Positions 26,500 to 35,609 of a stretch of DNA of 64,000 nt are shown here, one piece after another. Below the pieces are notes generated by a model. That model was given only the letters and a program-made list of their open reading frames with translations. It did not search any database and had not been told where the DNA came from. Where the stretch lies: positions 1 to 64,000 of the forward strand of contig NZ_RYFD01000020.1 in NCBI RefSeq assembly GCF_004138135.1, written 5' to 3'. The translations under genes were made by a program, and so were the position numbers. The DNA comes from Candidatus Oscillochloris fontis. GTDB taxonomy: Bacteria; Chloroflexota; Chloroflexia; Chloroflexales; Chloroflexaceae. The stretch's first letter is position 1. Each line of letters starts with the position of its first letter.

Positions 26500-27099
26500 C
26501 TATCGCGGTTGGAGGAACACAACTCCCTCGGCATCACGCTCGACCACCCATCCCTCCACCGCTTGGTCACTGATCCGCCACCAGACCAGACCATCCACTT
26601 GGCGTGGTCCTTCGAGGATCTGAATCTGGCTGCCCTGGGGAATACGGCCCACTATTTGGGTATCTGTCGCAAGGCTCGGTTTATCACGTACCCGCAGGGT
26701 TGAGCCATTCAGGTTGATCACCTCAGCGCGCCCGCCCACCCGTAGCGTTGGTGTGGGCGTCGGGATGATCGTGGGGATGTCCGTGGGCGTGGGCGTTGCG
26801 GCATCCTCTAGTGTGCTGATCGGGCTGGGGAGGTTACTCGGTTGTTCAGCTACCGGCGACGCGGGGCGTAACCAGGAGATGAGCAGAATCAGCAGCAGCA
26901 GCGTGACCGCCCCCCCGACAAACGAGACGAGCGGCAATAACCACCTTGGACGCGACGCCAGAAGCCCACCGCGCAGTTGGCGGCGGGCCGTGTCGTAGCC
27001 TTTGCGGTAGTAGTAGTAGTGTTGGTAGTAGAAGGTGTTTAGATCATCGTGCTCGGCATCACTGGCTCCGAGCGCGTACATCTCGTTGTTACTGGGCAT
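26500..27099 (-). CDS. Single-pass membrane protein with extracellular SH3b domain
   Basis: A 199-residue protein. The first 45 residues are hydrophilic and Tyr-rich (FYYQHYYYYRKGYD), probably cytoplasmic. One membrane helix lies at about 52-76, followed by a Pro/Thr linker (PTPTDIPTIIPTPTPT). The bacterial SH3 fold is at about 123-196, with STLRVRDKPS and WWRISD motifs. SH3b domains bind peptidoglycan or other wall components. The start overlaps the stop of the SCP2-like gene by one base (TAATG), so the two are co-transcribed. The physiological role is unknown. Confidence 0.85.
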   Translation of the reverse strand: MPSNNEMYALGASDAEHDDLNTFYYQHYYYYRKGYDTARRQLRGGLLASRPRWLLPLVSFVGGAVTLLLLILLISWLRPASPVAEQPSNLPSPISTLEDAATPTPTDIPTIIPTPTPTLRVGGRAEVINLNGSTLRVRDKPSLATDTQIVGRIPQGSQIQILEGPRQVDGLVWWRISDQAVEGWVVERDAEGVVFLQPR

Positions 27100-27533
27100 T
27101 AGGAGATAATCAGATCAGCTCGCCCGATCTCGCGTAGCATCTCTGGATAGATTGCATAGACTGGTTCGACGGCGGGAAGGAGCTTGAGAATCTTAGGAAT
27201 CGGCCCCTTAGCGATGATCTGACCTCGGGTGAGTGCCATCATCAGATTCACCTTGCCATGCCAGAACTGGTGCGCCACATCGGCCTTCATTTTCATTTCG
27301 ACATGCGGTTTGAGGTTGGGAGTTTCGCCCCAATCCACATCGTAGAAGGCGTTGTCTTGCGTGGGCGGCGCGGACGCATTGATCGTCACTACCCCGTATG
27401 GCTCGGTATAGCGAAATTGTACAATGATTTTACCATCGCGGATGCGTGGGGCGATTTTGGCATCTACTTTGACTCGATCATAGAGCATCCCAATGATTGA
27501 GCGAAGTTCGGCTTCATCTTTGAAGTAGGGCAT
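27099..27533 (-). CDS. SCP2 sterol-binding-domain protein
   Basis: A 144-residue SCP2-like protein. These form a hydrophobic cavity for lipids or acyl-CoA. The match covers DWGETPNLKPHVEMKMKAD, then FWHGKVNLMMALTRGQIIAKG and the C-terminal LLPAVEPVYAIYPEML. The ATG at 27533 was chosen over a TTG one codon earlier. It lies upstream of and overlaps the SH3b gene by one base. It is about 67 bases downstream of fmt on the same strand. Confidence 0.85.
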   Translation of the reverse strand: MPYFKDEAELRSIIGMLYDRVKVDAKIAPRIRDGKIIVQFRYTEPYGVVTINASAPPTQDNAFYDVDWGETPNLKPHVEMKMKADVAHQFWHGKVNLMMALTRGQIIAKGPIPKILKLLPAVEPVYAIYPEMLREIGRADLIIS

Positions 27534-27600
27534 CAAGTTCTCCCTTCGTGCCGGTTGGAATATGGCGAATTATACGGTTACTCACACGGTTGCGTCAATA

Positions 27601-28536
27601 TCAGGTACCAAAACATCCCGCACGTTCGCGTAGCCCCGCCAGCCATGCTGCCCCTTCCATTGGGCGCTTTCCGGCGGGTTGCACTTCACGCAGTTCTACC
27701 ACCCCATCTCCGGTTGCCACCAGTGGGCAGCGCTGCCCACTCTGGCCGATCAATTGCCCCGGCGTGGCTCCTGCTTTTGCACCATCCACCACGCTTGCAC
27801 GTAGCAGCCGTAGCCCCTGACCACGCCAAGTTGTCTGCGCACCCGGCCACGGATCGTAGGCGCGGATCATTCGCTCGATCTGGATCGCCGTGTGCTGCCA
27901 ATCTACCAGGCCATCCTCCTTCTTCAACATCCGGGTCAGACTGGCCCGCGCATGCGCCTGGGTTTGTGGTACGATCTGACCGGCTGCATAGGCCGTGAGC
28001 ACCTCGACCAGTAGCCGTGCCCCCAGGATGAAGAGTTGATCGGTGAGTGGGCCAGCGTAGGCATCTGGGGCTAGTTCGACCACCACTTGACGTAAGATTG
28101 GACCACTATCCATCCCGCGATCCAGTCGCATGATCGTCACCCCGGTCTGTTGTTCTCCCGCCAGGATCGCCCCCGATACCGGGGTTGGCCCGCGATGTAG
28201 CGGCAACAGCGAGGGGTGAATGTTCAAGTAGCCTAGCGGCGGAATCTCTAGTACGTTAGAGCGCAAAATCTCGCCATATGCCGCCACCACCCCCACATCA
28301 GGCTGAAGGGCGGCTAACGCCGCCACCACCGCAGGATCACGCAACGTCGGCGGCTGGAGGATCGCCAAACCCAAGCGTTGCGCCGCTACCTTCACCGGCA
28401 GTGGGGTGAGTTGGCGCTGCCGCCCCGCTGGGCGATCTGGCTGCGTCACCACTCCGACCACCTCATGCCCCGCCGCTACTAGTGCTTCTAGCGGATGCAC
28501 CGCAAAGGCGGGGCTGCCCATAAATACAATACGCAT
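27601..28536 (-). CDS. fmt: Methionyl-tRNA formyltransferase
   Basis: A 311-residue enzyme that formylates initiator Met-tRNA with 10-formyl-tetrahydrofolate. The N-terminal formyltransferase domain starts with MRIVFMGSPAFAV and has the active-site block NIHPSLLPLHRGPTPV. The C-terminal OB-like domain binds tRNA. A GAGGAG site 9 bases upstream supports the ATG at 28536. The usual partner gene def is not adjacent. It may share a transcript with the SCP2 and SH3b genes downstream. Confidence 0.96.
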   Translation of the reverse strand: MRIVFMGSPAFAVHPLEALVAAGHEVVGVVTQPDRPAGRQRQLTPLPVKVAAQRLGLAILQPPTLRDPAVVAALAALQPDVGVVAAYGEILRSNVLEIPPLGYLNIHPSLLPLHRGPTPVSGAILAGEQQTGVTIMRLDRGMDSGPILRQVVVELAPDAYAGPLTDQLFILGARLLVEVLTAYAAGQIVPQTQAHARASLTRMLKKEDGLVDWQHTAIQIERMIRAYDPWPGAQTTWRGQGLRLLRASVVDGAKAGATPGQLIGQSGQRCPLVATGDGVVELREVQPAGKRPMEGAAWLAGLRERAGCFGT

Positions 28537-28576
28537 TGCCCACAACTCCTCTATAGCATGATAATGATTGTGTCGG

Positions 28577-28702
28577 GTAACCGTTCACACTTCTCCTAGC
28601 ATCCAGGTTTTGATGCAAAGACGCCAAGGCGCAATGTCTATAACAAAACCTTCGCGGCTTCGCGGCTTCGCGTGAACTTTTACCCCAAGTGTGAACAATT
28701 AC
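28577..28702. mobile_element. MITE copy B with IS66-like ends
   Basis: A 126-bp element with ends GTAACCGTTCACACTT and AAGTGTGAACAATTAC, in the same orientation as copy A. It is flanked by TGTGTCGG (28569-28576) and TGTGTAGG (28703-28710), 7 of 8 identical, as expected for a target duplication. Confidence 0.88.
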
Positions 28703-28716
28703 TGTGTAGGGTCTTA

Positions 28717-28746
28717 TTGCATCTCAACAAACCACTATAGTATAAT
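28717..28746 (+). promoter_or_regulatory. Promoter of the dehydrogenase-like gene
   Basis: TTGCAT (28717-28722) and a perfect TATAAT (28741-28746) are 18 bases apart. The promoter begins 14 bases beyond the right end of MITE copy B, the same distance as at the ychF promoter. Confidence 0.65.
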
Positions 28747-28805
28747 CGCAGAACACGTAGCGCTCGGCATGCTGCGCACAAACCCACAACGGAGAAGAAC
28801 CAATC

Positions 28806-29759
28806 ATGCAGGCCCTCATTTTTGATGGAACCCTCAAACTGATCCAAAATTACCCCGCCCCCGAACTCCGCCCCGGTGAGGCGATCATTCGCCCCCATGT
28901 GACCGGGCTATGCAATACTGATATCGAGATTACCCGTGGCTATATGGGCTTTTGCGGGGTGCTTGGCCATGAGTTTGTTGGGACGGTCGTTGCCTGCCAT
29001 GATCAGTCATGGATCGGACGCCGGGTGGTGGGTGAGATCAATGCCTCATGCACGACCTGCCCTACGTGTCTGCGCGGCGACCCTACCCATTGCCCGAATC
29101 GTACTACCTTGGGGATTGATCGCCGTGATGGAGTGATGGCGGAACTCTTCTCGTTGCCAATTCACTGTCTGCACAGCGTTCCTTCTACTGTCCCCGATGA
29201 AGCGGCTGTCTTTGCCGAACCTCTCGCCGCTGCATTGGAGATAGTTGAACAGAGCCATATTCGCCCGACTGAGCGGGTGGCGGTTGTCGGCGATGGTAAA
29301 TTGGGCGCAATGATTGTTCAGGTGCTACGCCTTACTGGTTGTGATCTGACCTTGGTGGGCCGCCATCCTGAGCGCTGGTCACTCTATACTGAGCAGGGTA
29401 TTACCTGTCGTCATAGTCAGGATATAACGGCTACCGATAGATTTGATGTCGTGGTAGACTGCACAGGCAATCCGAAGGGCTTGGCCACGGCGCGCCAGTT
29501 GCTCCGCCCACGGGGTCGCTTAATTCTAAAGAGTACCTTCGAGGCCGCCTCGCAGATCAATCTAACCATGCTGGTGATTGACGAAATCCAACTGATTGGC
29601 TCACGCTGCGGCCCATTTGCCCCCGCACTGCGCCTGCTTGAGCGTGGCCTAATCGCCACCGCTCCTCTGATCAGTGCTGAATATCCGCTTCGCGACGGCC
29701 TGCAAGCCTTTGCCGCCGCCCACGGCCAGATGAAGGTGCTATTTCGCCATCCTGAGTAG
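28806..29759 (+). CDS. Zinc-dependent medium-chain dehydrogenase/reductase family protein
   Basis: A 317-residue protein of the zinc alcohol dehydrogenase (MDR) superfamily. Catalytic-zinc residues are visible: Cys in TGLCNTD and His-Glu in LGHEFVG. The structural-zinc lobe has CTTCPTC...C spacing. The NAD(P) Rossmann motif reads VVGDGKLGAMI. It is about 20-40 residues shorter than typical alcohol dehydrogenases. Substrate is not evident; sugar alcohols or a (bacterio)chlorophyllide hydroxyethyl group (as in BchC, of similar length) are possible, but I cannot show it. GGAGAAG precedes the ATG. It is a monocistronic gene. Confidence 0.85.
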   Translation: MQALIFDGTLKLIQNYPAPELRPGEAIIRPHVTGLCNTDIEITRGYMGFCGVLGHEFVGTVVACHDQSWIGRRVVGEINASCTTCPTCLRGDPTHCPNRTTLGIDRRDGVMAELFSLPIHCLHSVPSTVPDEAAVFAEPLAAALEIVEQSHIRPTERVAVVGDGKLGAMIVQVLRLTGCDLTLVGRHPERWSLYTEQGITCRHSQDITATDRFDVVVDCTGNPKGLATARQLLRPRGRLILKSTFEAASQINLTMLVIDEIQLIGSRCGPFAPALRLLERGLIATAPLISAEYPLRDGLQAFAAAHGQMKVLFRHPE

Positions 29760-29828
29760 GATGCTACGCCAATGAATACTTCAGCGTATCATTTTTAGGT
29801 GACACCTTCTGACTGGTCAGTATACTCT

Positions 29829-30794
29829 ATGGATTCTAGCGACATCCCGGCTGCGAATCAGACCATCCTGATCGCTGATGATGACGATTCGATTCGTCAG
29901 GTGTTGATGATCCTGCTGCGTAGTATTGGCTACCGTATCGAGTTGGTCGGTAATGGTAGCGATCTGATCCAACGCGCTCAGGTCGTCATGCCCCACCTGA
30001 TTCTTATTGATGTGATGATGCCGGATATGGATGGCTATGAGGCGTTGCGTCAGTTGCGCAACGATACGCGAACAGCACATATTCCGGCGATTATGCTGAC
30101 GGCACGCGGTGAACCAAAGGATTTGGTTCACGGCTTTGATAGTGGTGCCGATGATTATGTGATCAAGCCCTTTAATACTGCGGAGTTGATCGCCCGTGTG
30201 CGGGGCCAACTGCGTCGTGCCACCCGTAAGCCGGTACGTAGCCCGCTGACGGGGTTAGCTGGTAATGTGCTCATTGCTGAGGAATTGCGCTTCCGTCTGC
30301 GTCGCGAAGAGCCGTTTGTTCTGCTCTATGCGGATCTGAATAACTTTAAGCCGTTTAACGATATCTATGGCTTTGCGCGTGGGGATCGCGTTATACGTCT
30401 CGCCGCTGAGAGTATTGTTACTTGTGTTACCCGAATTGGTGAACATGATTTTGTTGGCCATATCGGTGGTGATGATTTCGCCGTCATTACTATCCCAGAG
30501 CGGATCAGTTCAATATGCCGCTCGATCTTGACCGACTTTGCTACCCAGGTACGCGATCTCTACGATCCGGATGATCTCGAACGCGGCTACCTTGAAGGGG
30601 TGGATCGCCACGGGATCTATCGTCAATTCCCGATTACCACATTCTCTATCGGTGGCGTCACGAATCGTTACGAGCAGTTTGCTGGCCCAGATGAACTTGG
30701 CCAACGTGCTGCCGAGATGAAAGGACAGGCCAAGAGTCTGCCGTATGGCTACTATGTGGTTGATGGGGATGTCTTTCATGCGTTTGAGCCGTAG
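29829..30794 (+). CDS. Response regulator with degenerate GGDEF domain
   Basis: A 321-residue REC-GGDEF protein. The receiver has acidic Asp17/18, phospho-acceptor Asp61 (LIDVMMPDMDG), Thr91 and Lys113. The GGDEF domain (about 150-310) starts with SPLTGLAGN. The metal motif reads YADLNNFKPFND and the active-site loop GGDDF. The inhibitory I-site RxxD five residues before the loop is GEHD, so product inhibition is probably lost. It may make or bind c-di-GMP. The start is uncertain: ATG at 29829 has no Shine-Dalgarno; GTG at 29799 lies 7 bases after a TATCAT and would be leaderless. Confidence 0.88.
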   Translation: MDSSDIPAANQTILIADDDDSIRQVLMILLRSIGYRIELVGNGSDLIQRAQVVMPHLILIDVMMPDMDGYEALRQLRNDTRTAHIPAIMLTARGEPKDLVHGFDSGADDYVIKPFNTAELIARVRGQLRRATRKPVRSPLTGLAGNVLIAEELRFRLRREEPFVLLYADLNNFKPFNDIYGFARGDRVIRLAAESIVTCVTRIGEHDFVGHIGGDDFAVITIPERISSICRSILTDFATQVRDLYDPDDLERGYLEGVDRHGIYRQFPITTFSIGGVTNRYEQFAGPDELGQRAAEMKGQAKSLPYGYYVVDGDVFHAFEP

Positions 30795-30996
30795 CGACGG
30801 CATGGGCAACGTCCTTGGGCGGCACAGTCCTCCCCGAAGATCTTTAGTTGGTATTGTTTGGGGCGCAGCCAGGGCATGTGCAAAGTCACCTCCGGTGGGG
30901 GTGCGGGGCGCAGCCCCAAGGATTTTGCTCTCTGTCTAAAATCGCTTACAATAAGCTGTCTGGATCACGCCTGGCCAAGCCTACGAGGAGCCATTT
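30795..30996. other. Intergenic stretch with degraded GGGGCGCAGCC repeats
   Basis: Between the regulator and TPR genes are GGGGCGCAGCC motifs at about 30860 and 30905 and CCTCCGGTGGGGG, resembling the composite stem-loop family but without clean pairing. I see no gene here. Confidence 0.5.
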
Positions 30997-33900
30997 ATGG
31001 ATCCGCAGCTGCTCCTACCCTTCCTCGTCGCTCTCACCCTCTTTCTGTTCGCTACTGCGCTCTTCTTCTTTGTGCGCTGGCTCCGCGAGAAGAAAGGGCA
31101 CACTGATCAGCCCCGTCGGCGCTTGTCGCTGCGCTGGGTCGTGCTCATTGCGCTCCCTGTACTCTTGATCGCAGTTGGCGCTTGGTTTTTCTTGAACCAA
31201 CAACGTAGTATTGATCGCTTTGTGGTGTTGATTGCACCCTTTGATGATGGAGGGGATGGCCAGACCGGGCGCAATGTCGCGGTTGAGTTGGCGCAACAGG
31301 TGATCCAGCAGGTTGATGCTCGGATCGAGGTGCGGTTGATTGACCAGCGTCCTACCGATGATCTACACGCAGTGGCCTTGGCCAATGCGGCTCAGAGTGA
31401 TCTGCTGATCTGGGGCCAGGTTGAACCCGGCGCATTGCTCGATAGTCAGTCGTTGCAGCCTAATCTGGTCTATACGCCCAATGGTGCCTATGCGCCTAAT
31501 GGCTGGGAGAGCTATCAGGGCCGCTTTGCGCTGCCCCAACGCGCCATCCTGACGAGCGAGCCGATTAATGGTCAAGCGGTTCTTCCTGGCTTTGTGGCGG
31601 CGCTCTTTGACTATAGTCAGGGCTATCCGGATCGCGCCGCAGCGACGATTGACCGGCTGATGAATGATTATCCGGCGCTGCGCACGCCACTGCCCCAAGC
31701 CTTGTTGGGTAATGTGCTCTGGGCGCGTGGGAGCTATGGTCCGGCATCTGATGCCTACCGCCTTGCCTTGAGTCTGCCTTCGCCGGAGCAGGCACTGTTG
31801 GCCAATAATCTGGGTGCAATTCTGCTGGATGCCGGTGATCCCGGTGTGCTCAATGCGTTTGCCGATGCGGTGCGCTTGCTTGATGGCCAGGATCTCGGTG
31901 CATTGCGCTATAACTTGGGGATGCTCGCGCTTCAGGATCAGCGACCGAGTGACGCGGCGGTTGAGTTGGAACAGGCGCGTAATCTTTTGCCTACCAATGC
32001 CACATTGCTGATCTCGCTCGCCAATGCCTACCGCGAGAGTGGTCGCCTGGGTAGCGCTGAGGATCTGCTGGTGGCCGCCGAACGTCAGATCAAACTTGAT
32101 GTGCGTGAGGTGCCCCAACTCTATCGAGTGATGCTTGAACAACGCCTGCGTGCGGCGATCAATGAAGAACGCGCAATGCTTGGCCTCGCTCGCAGTGTGG
32201 CGGCCCAGGGGCCGTTGATGTGGGAGTTGGAAGTTGCGCTCGCTCTGCCCGAAGCTGATGTCGAGAGCCAGTACAATCAGTTGCGGAGTGCGATTGAGTC
32301 CAGTGACTATGTCGCGGCGCGTTGGAACCAGCGTTCAGCCTCGGATAGCGCCACCGATCTGAGTGCTGGTCAGGTCGCGACCGGGCAGGCTGAACGTGCC
32401 GAGAGTGATGCGCGCCGTCAGCGCTACCATTTGGCGCTGCTGGCGATTGAGTTGGCGCGTACCCGTGCCGATAAGCCTACTGGTGGTCTCGGCGCACTCT
32501 TTGGCCGCACCAACCATACCGATGAGGGCTTGCGTTTGCTGGAGACCCTCGATCAGCGTACCCCCAACCGTCCGCCTATTCTGCTGGCCAAAGCGCGGGC
32601 CTATCGCGTGGCCGATAACCTGAATGATGCGGATCGCCTCTATGATCAGGTGCTGCAACTCATCCCGCAACGCCCGGAGGGCTATTTTGGTAAGGCGATG
32701 ATTGCCAATGATCGTGGTGATGTAAATACGGCGTTAGCCCTGTTGCACATGGCCATCGAACGCGATGCGGCCTTCTTCCCGGCGCGGATCGAGTTGGCGC
32801 GGATTGCTCAGCAACGCGGCGATCTAAATGAAGCCATCAGCCAGTGGCGCAGCGTGAGTTCCCAGCGCCCCGGTCCGGCTGCGGCTATTCCGCTGGCGCA
32901 GGCGTTGCGTCTGAGCGGGCCGAGTGGCTATGTTGAAGCTGAACAGGTGCTCTTGCCACTCAGTGTGACCAGCCCGGCGGCGGCGATTGAGCTTGGTCGC
33001 CTCTATAACGATGCTGGCCGACCTGAGGCATCTATTCAGGCGTACCGCGATGCACTGCGGATTGATCCTAAGAGTAGTGTGGCGGCCTTTGAATTGGGCG
33101 AGCGACTCGCAGCGCTCGGCGATCTCAAGGCGGCGGAACAATCTCTGCGTGATGCCCTGCGCTTTGATGATCGTAATATCGCTGCCCGTTTGGCGTTGGC
33201 GCGCCTCTATGAGGGGCCACTGGCGCAACCCGACCGCGCTGATAAGGAGTATGGGATCGCCCTTGATCAGGGGGTTGATGACCTCAATACGCTCATCCTG
33301 ATTGGTGATACCGCACTGAAGAATCAGAACCCTAACCAAGCGATCAATGCCTATAGTAGAGCCGTGCGCCTCGAACCCGATAACGCCTTGCCGCATCTCA
33401 AGTTGGCCACTGCGTACCTCACTACCAATCGGCTCCAGTCGGCAGAAGATTCGGCCACGAACGTGCTTATTCGTACTGATCCACCAGCGGATCTGCTGGC
33501 GGTGGATCTGCGCGCCCAAGCATTGGTGCTGTTGGGAGATGTGGCGTTGCGTAAACCGGATCTGAGCCTCGCCCGTCAACACTATACTGAAGCCTTGCAG
33601 ATCAACCCGCAGATGCTCAGTGCCCAACTCGGTATCGGGCGGGTCGCGGTTGGTGAGGGCCAGTGGGGGGTGGCACTCGGCTACTTCGAGACCTCCGCCA
33701 ATCTCCCAGGAGGTGCTCAAGATGCCGACGTGCAGTTCTGGTTGGCCGAGGGGCTGTTGCGCATCGGGGCGCTGGATCGCGCCATGAACGCCTACCAACG
33801 TGCGCTGGAGATTCGTCCGACCTTCCCCGAAGCGCTCTTGGGTCTCGCCCAACTCCAGTATGCCCAGGGCGATCCTGCTGCCGCGCTCCTCACCGTTGAT

Positions 33901-34380
33901 CAGAGTCTTACTCAGCGTGCCGATTATGCCGAGGCTCTGCTCTTTAAGGGTAAACTGCTCCAAGAGTATGGCCGAACTGATCAGGCACTGGCTGCCTATG
34001 ATGCCTCGATCCGTGCGAGTAGCCAGATTTCTGAGACCTATTACCGACGCTCGCTGCTGCTCATCAGTGCTGAGAAGTATGATAAAGCCATCAGCGATCT
34101 GCGGCGTGCGGTCATGCTGCAATCCAATTTTCCTGAAGCCCACTACTGGATGGGGCGCGCCTACTATGCACGTACCCAGATCGAACAGGCCCATACGGCC
34201 TTCAAGCAGGCCGTTGATCTCAATCCGAACTATACCGAAGCGCTCTATTACCTCGGCCTCGCTGCGGAAGACTTGGGACACCGTGATGAGGCCATTGGCG
34301 TCTACCAAACGGTCATCTTGGCTGATGGCGCTGGTGAATGGGCCACCCGTGCCCGCGATCAACTCAACCGTATCGAATAG
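30997..34380 (+). CDS. Large membrane-anchored TPR protein
   Basis: A 1127-residue protein. Two membrane helices lie at about residues 5-30 and 45-67. A domain of about 130 residues follows that resembles TolB-N/CsgG-like folds (VVLIAPFDDG, then SDLLIWGQVEPG). From about residue 210 to the end there are many tetratricopeptide repeats with the W/LG/Y/A/P pattern (for example AINAYSRAVRLEPDNALPHL and AEALLFKGKLLQEYGRTDQA). The repeats most likely lie outside the cytoplasm. The role is probably a scaffold for protein complexes or envelope assembly. The gene is followed 10 bases later by a gene of unknown function, suggesting translational linkage. Confidence 0.88.
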   Translation: MDPQLLLPFLVALTLFLFATALFFFVRWLREKKGHTDQPRRRLSLRWVVLIALPVLLIAVGAWFFLNQQRSIDRFVVLIAPFDDGGDGQTGRNVAVELAQQVIQQVDARIEVRLIDQRPTDDLHAVALANAAQSDLLIWGQVEPGALLDSQSLQPNLVYTPNGAYAPNGWESYQGRFALPQRAILTSEPINGQAVLPGFVAALFDYSQGYPDRAAATIDRLMNDYPALRTPLPQALLGNVLWARGSYGPASDAYRLALSLPSPEQALLANNLGAILLDAGDPGVLNAFADAVRLLDGQDLGALRYNLGMLALQDQRPSDAAVELEQARNLLPTNATLLISLANAYRESGRLGSAEDLLVAAERQIKLDVREVPQLYRVMLEQRLRAAINEERAMLGLARSVAAQGPLMWELEVALALPEADVESQYNQLRSAIESSDYVAARWNQRSASDSATDLSAGQVATGQAERAESDARRQRYHLALLAIELARTRADKPTGGLGALFGRTNHTDEGLRLLETLDQRTPNRPPILLAKARAYRVADNLNDADRLYDQVLQLIPQRPEGYFGKAMIANDRGDVNTALALLHMAIERDAAFFPARIELARIAQQRGDLNEAISQWRSVSSQRPGPAAAIPLAQALRLSGPSGYVEAEQVLLPLSVTSPAAAIELGRLYNDAGRPEASIQAYRDALRIDPKSSVAAFELGERLAALGDLKAAEQSLRDALRFDDRNIAARLALARLYEGPLAQPDRADKEYGIALDQGVDDLNTLILIGDTALKNQNPNQAINAYSRAVRLEPDNALPHLKLATAYLTTNRLQSAEDSATNVLIRTDPPADLLAVDLRAQALVLLGDVALRKPDLSLARQHYTEALQINPQMLSAQLGIGRVAVGEGQWGVALGYFETSANLPGGAQDADVQFWLAEGLLRIGALDRAMNAYQRALEIRPTFPEALLGLAQLQYAQGDPAAALLTVDQSLTQRADYAEALLFKGKLLQEYGRTDQALAAYDASIRASSQISETYYRRSLLLISAEKYDKAISDLRRAVMLQSNFPEAHYWMGRAYYARTQIEQAHTAFKQAVDLNPNYTEALYYLGLAAEDLGHRDEAIGVYQTVILADGAGEWATRARDQLNRIE

Positions 34381-34390
34381 ATTTGGGTCT

Positions 34391-35008
34391 ATGAAGACGT
34401 TTCTCCAGTATCGTATCGCCTTGCAAGTTTTTCAGTCGGGTCGGTTGCGCCGAGATTTTAGCGATCTGGCCGCCATTCCGATGTACGGGCCGGTGGGTGA
34501 GTTCTTCTTTGAAGAGATGTATGGTCCACGTGACTTTAGTCAACGCGATAATGATGCGCGCCGACTTCAGCACTTTCTCCATATTGTGCCGGGTGTCCAT
34601 CTGCACGATATTGAGCAGATCCTGGAGTTGATTAGCCTTACGGCTGATCTCGATGATGATTTGACGCGCCGCTTGATTGCCCTCGGCGTCCCGATCACGT
34701 TTGATGAAGCAATCTATGAGCAAGTCTACCGTGAAGCAGATAACTATGATCTGCGGATGCACCAGTTGGAGTTGATCCGTAGTTGTCTGATGAATGTCTA
34801 CCAACTTTCACGTTCACACCTATTGGGGATGGCGCTGGAAAGTTCGGGTCTCTTTGCGCGCCTCGCCGGGTTTGAGGCCGGACACACCTTCTTACTCAAG
34901 GGCTATCGGGCCTTGCGTGATGTCAACGAGATTGATCATTTTGCCGTGACAATCTATAGTCGGGAACTTATTCGTTTGGATCGAATCTATGAAAAAGAGA
35001 AGGTCTGA
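34391..35008 (+). CDS. Conserved protein of unknown function with YGP-F(F/L)xExYGP signature
   Basis: A 205-residue, largely helical protein. The segment IPMYGPVGEFFFEEMYGPRD followed by FSQRDND is distinctive, and I associate it with a widespread uncharacterised bacterial family; no function is known to me. There is no signal peptide or membrane helix. It begins 10 bases after the TPR gene stop. The start at 34391 is supported by that spacing, though GGGTCT is a poor ribosome binding site, so translation may be coupled. The next element is a palindrome. Confidence 0.75.
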   Translation: MKTFLQYRIALQVFQSGRLRRDFSDLAAIPMYGPVGEFFFEEMYGPRDFSQRDNDARRLQHFLHIVPGVHLHDIEQILELISLTADLDDDLTRRLIALGVPITFDEAIYEQVYREADNYDLRMHQLELIRSCLMNVYQLSRSHLLGMALESSGLFARLAGFEAGHTFLLKGYRALRDVNEIDHFAVTIYSRELIRLDRIYEKEKV

Positions 35009-35019
35009 TACCTAATTCT

Positions 35020-35068
35020 CTTTTTTGTTATTTTTTGGTGGCTTCGTCGCCAAAAAATAACAAAAAAG
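35020..35068. repeat. Palindrome with T-rich and A-rich arms (GGCGGC family variant)
   Basis: Twenty-three-base arms (35020-35042, 35046-35068) with a GGTGGC/GTCGCC core and TTTTTTG outer ends. A second CTTTGGGGGCAG...CCCAAACCCCCACC segment follows, as in the other composite copies. Confidence 0.75.
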
Positions 35069-35135
35069 ATCTTTGGGGGCAGTAAATTCGCACCCAAACC
35101 CCCACCGAACAATTCATTGTGTAAGGAGTTATTAA

Positions 35136-35609
35136 ATGACGATCAAATATACCCGTTGGTTGCGTTCCTATGTTGGTCACCAGCGGATTATGCAGGTGCG
35201 CTCATGTGGGTTTGTGCAGAATGAGTGCGGCGACGTGTTACTCTGTCGCCGTGCCGATGTGATGCTCTGGGATCTACCGGGTGGGACGATCAGCCTTGAT
35301 GAGACACCGGTGCAGGGCTTGGCCCGTGAGGTAGCGGAGGAGACTGGGCTGAGTCTGCAAGCCGAGCGCCTGATCGGGATCTATGCTGGCCCCGATTTCC
35401 ATTGGAGCTACCCCAACGGCGATCAGGCCCAGATTATTGCGGTTCTCTTTGCGGCACGGATTGTTGGTGGTGAGTTGCGCCAATCAGGCCACGAGAATGT
35501 GAATATTGGTTTCTTTAGCCCCGATGCCTTCCCGCCTCTGATTGCCCGCACCAAACGGATGTTGGCCGATGCGCTTTCCGGGCGGGTTGAGGCGGCGTTT
35601 GATCGGTAG
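35136..35609 (+). CDS. Nudix hydrolase
   Basis: A 157-residue Nudix protein. The Nudix box fits exactly: Gly50, Glu56, Arg64-Glu65-Val66, Glu68-Glu69, Gly71-Leu72 (GGTISLDETPVQGLAREVAE, then ETGL). It would hydrolyse a nucleoside diphosphate linked to another group; the substrate is unknown. AAGGAG 8 bases upstream supports the ATG. Its TAG stop is part of a palindrome that also supplies the stop of the convergent dprA gene. Confidence 0.92.
   Translation: MTIKYTRWLRSYVGHQRIMQVRSCGFVQNECGDVLLCRRADVMLWDLPGGTISLDETPVQGLAREVAEETGLSLQAERLIGIYAGPDFHWSYPNGDQAQIIAVLFAARIVGGELRQSGHENVNIGFFSPDAFPPLIARTKRMLADALSGRVEAAFDR

Noticed and set aside
26242-26703. Frame encoding RLQRRN repeats over the 24-bp array
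   Set aside because: The 24-bp period keeps the frame open. The peptide is a by-product of the palindromic array, with no ribosome binding site or family resemblance.
28806-29759. bchC (bacteriochlorophyllide dehydrogenase)
   Set aside because: The length and family fit, and the organism may be phototrophic, but MDR enzymes are too similar to name from sequence alone and no bch genes are adjacent.
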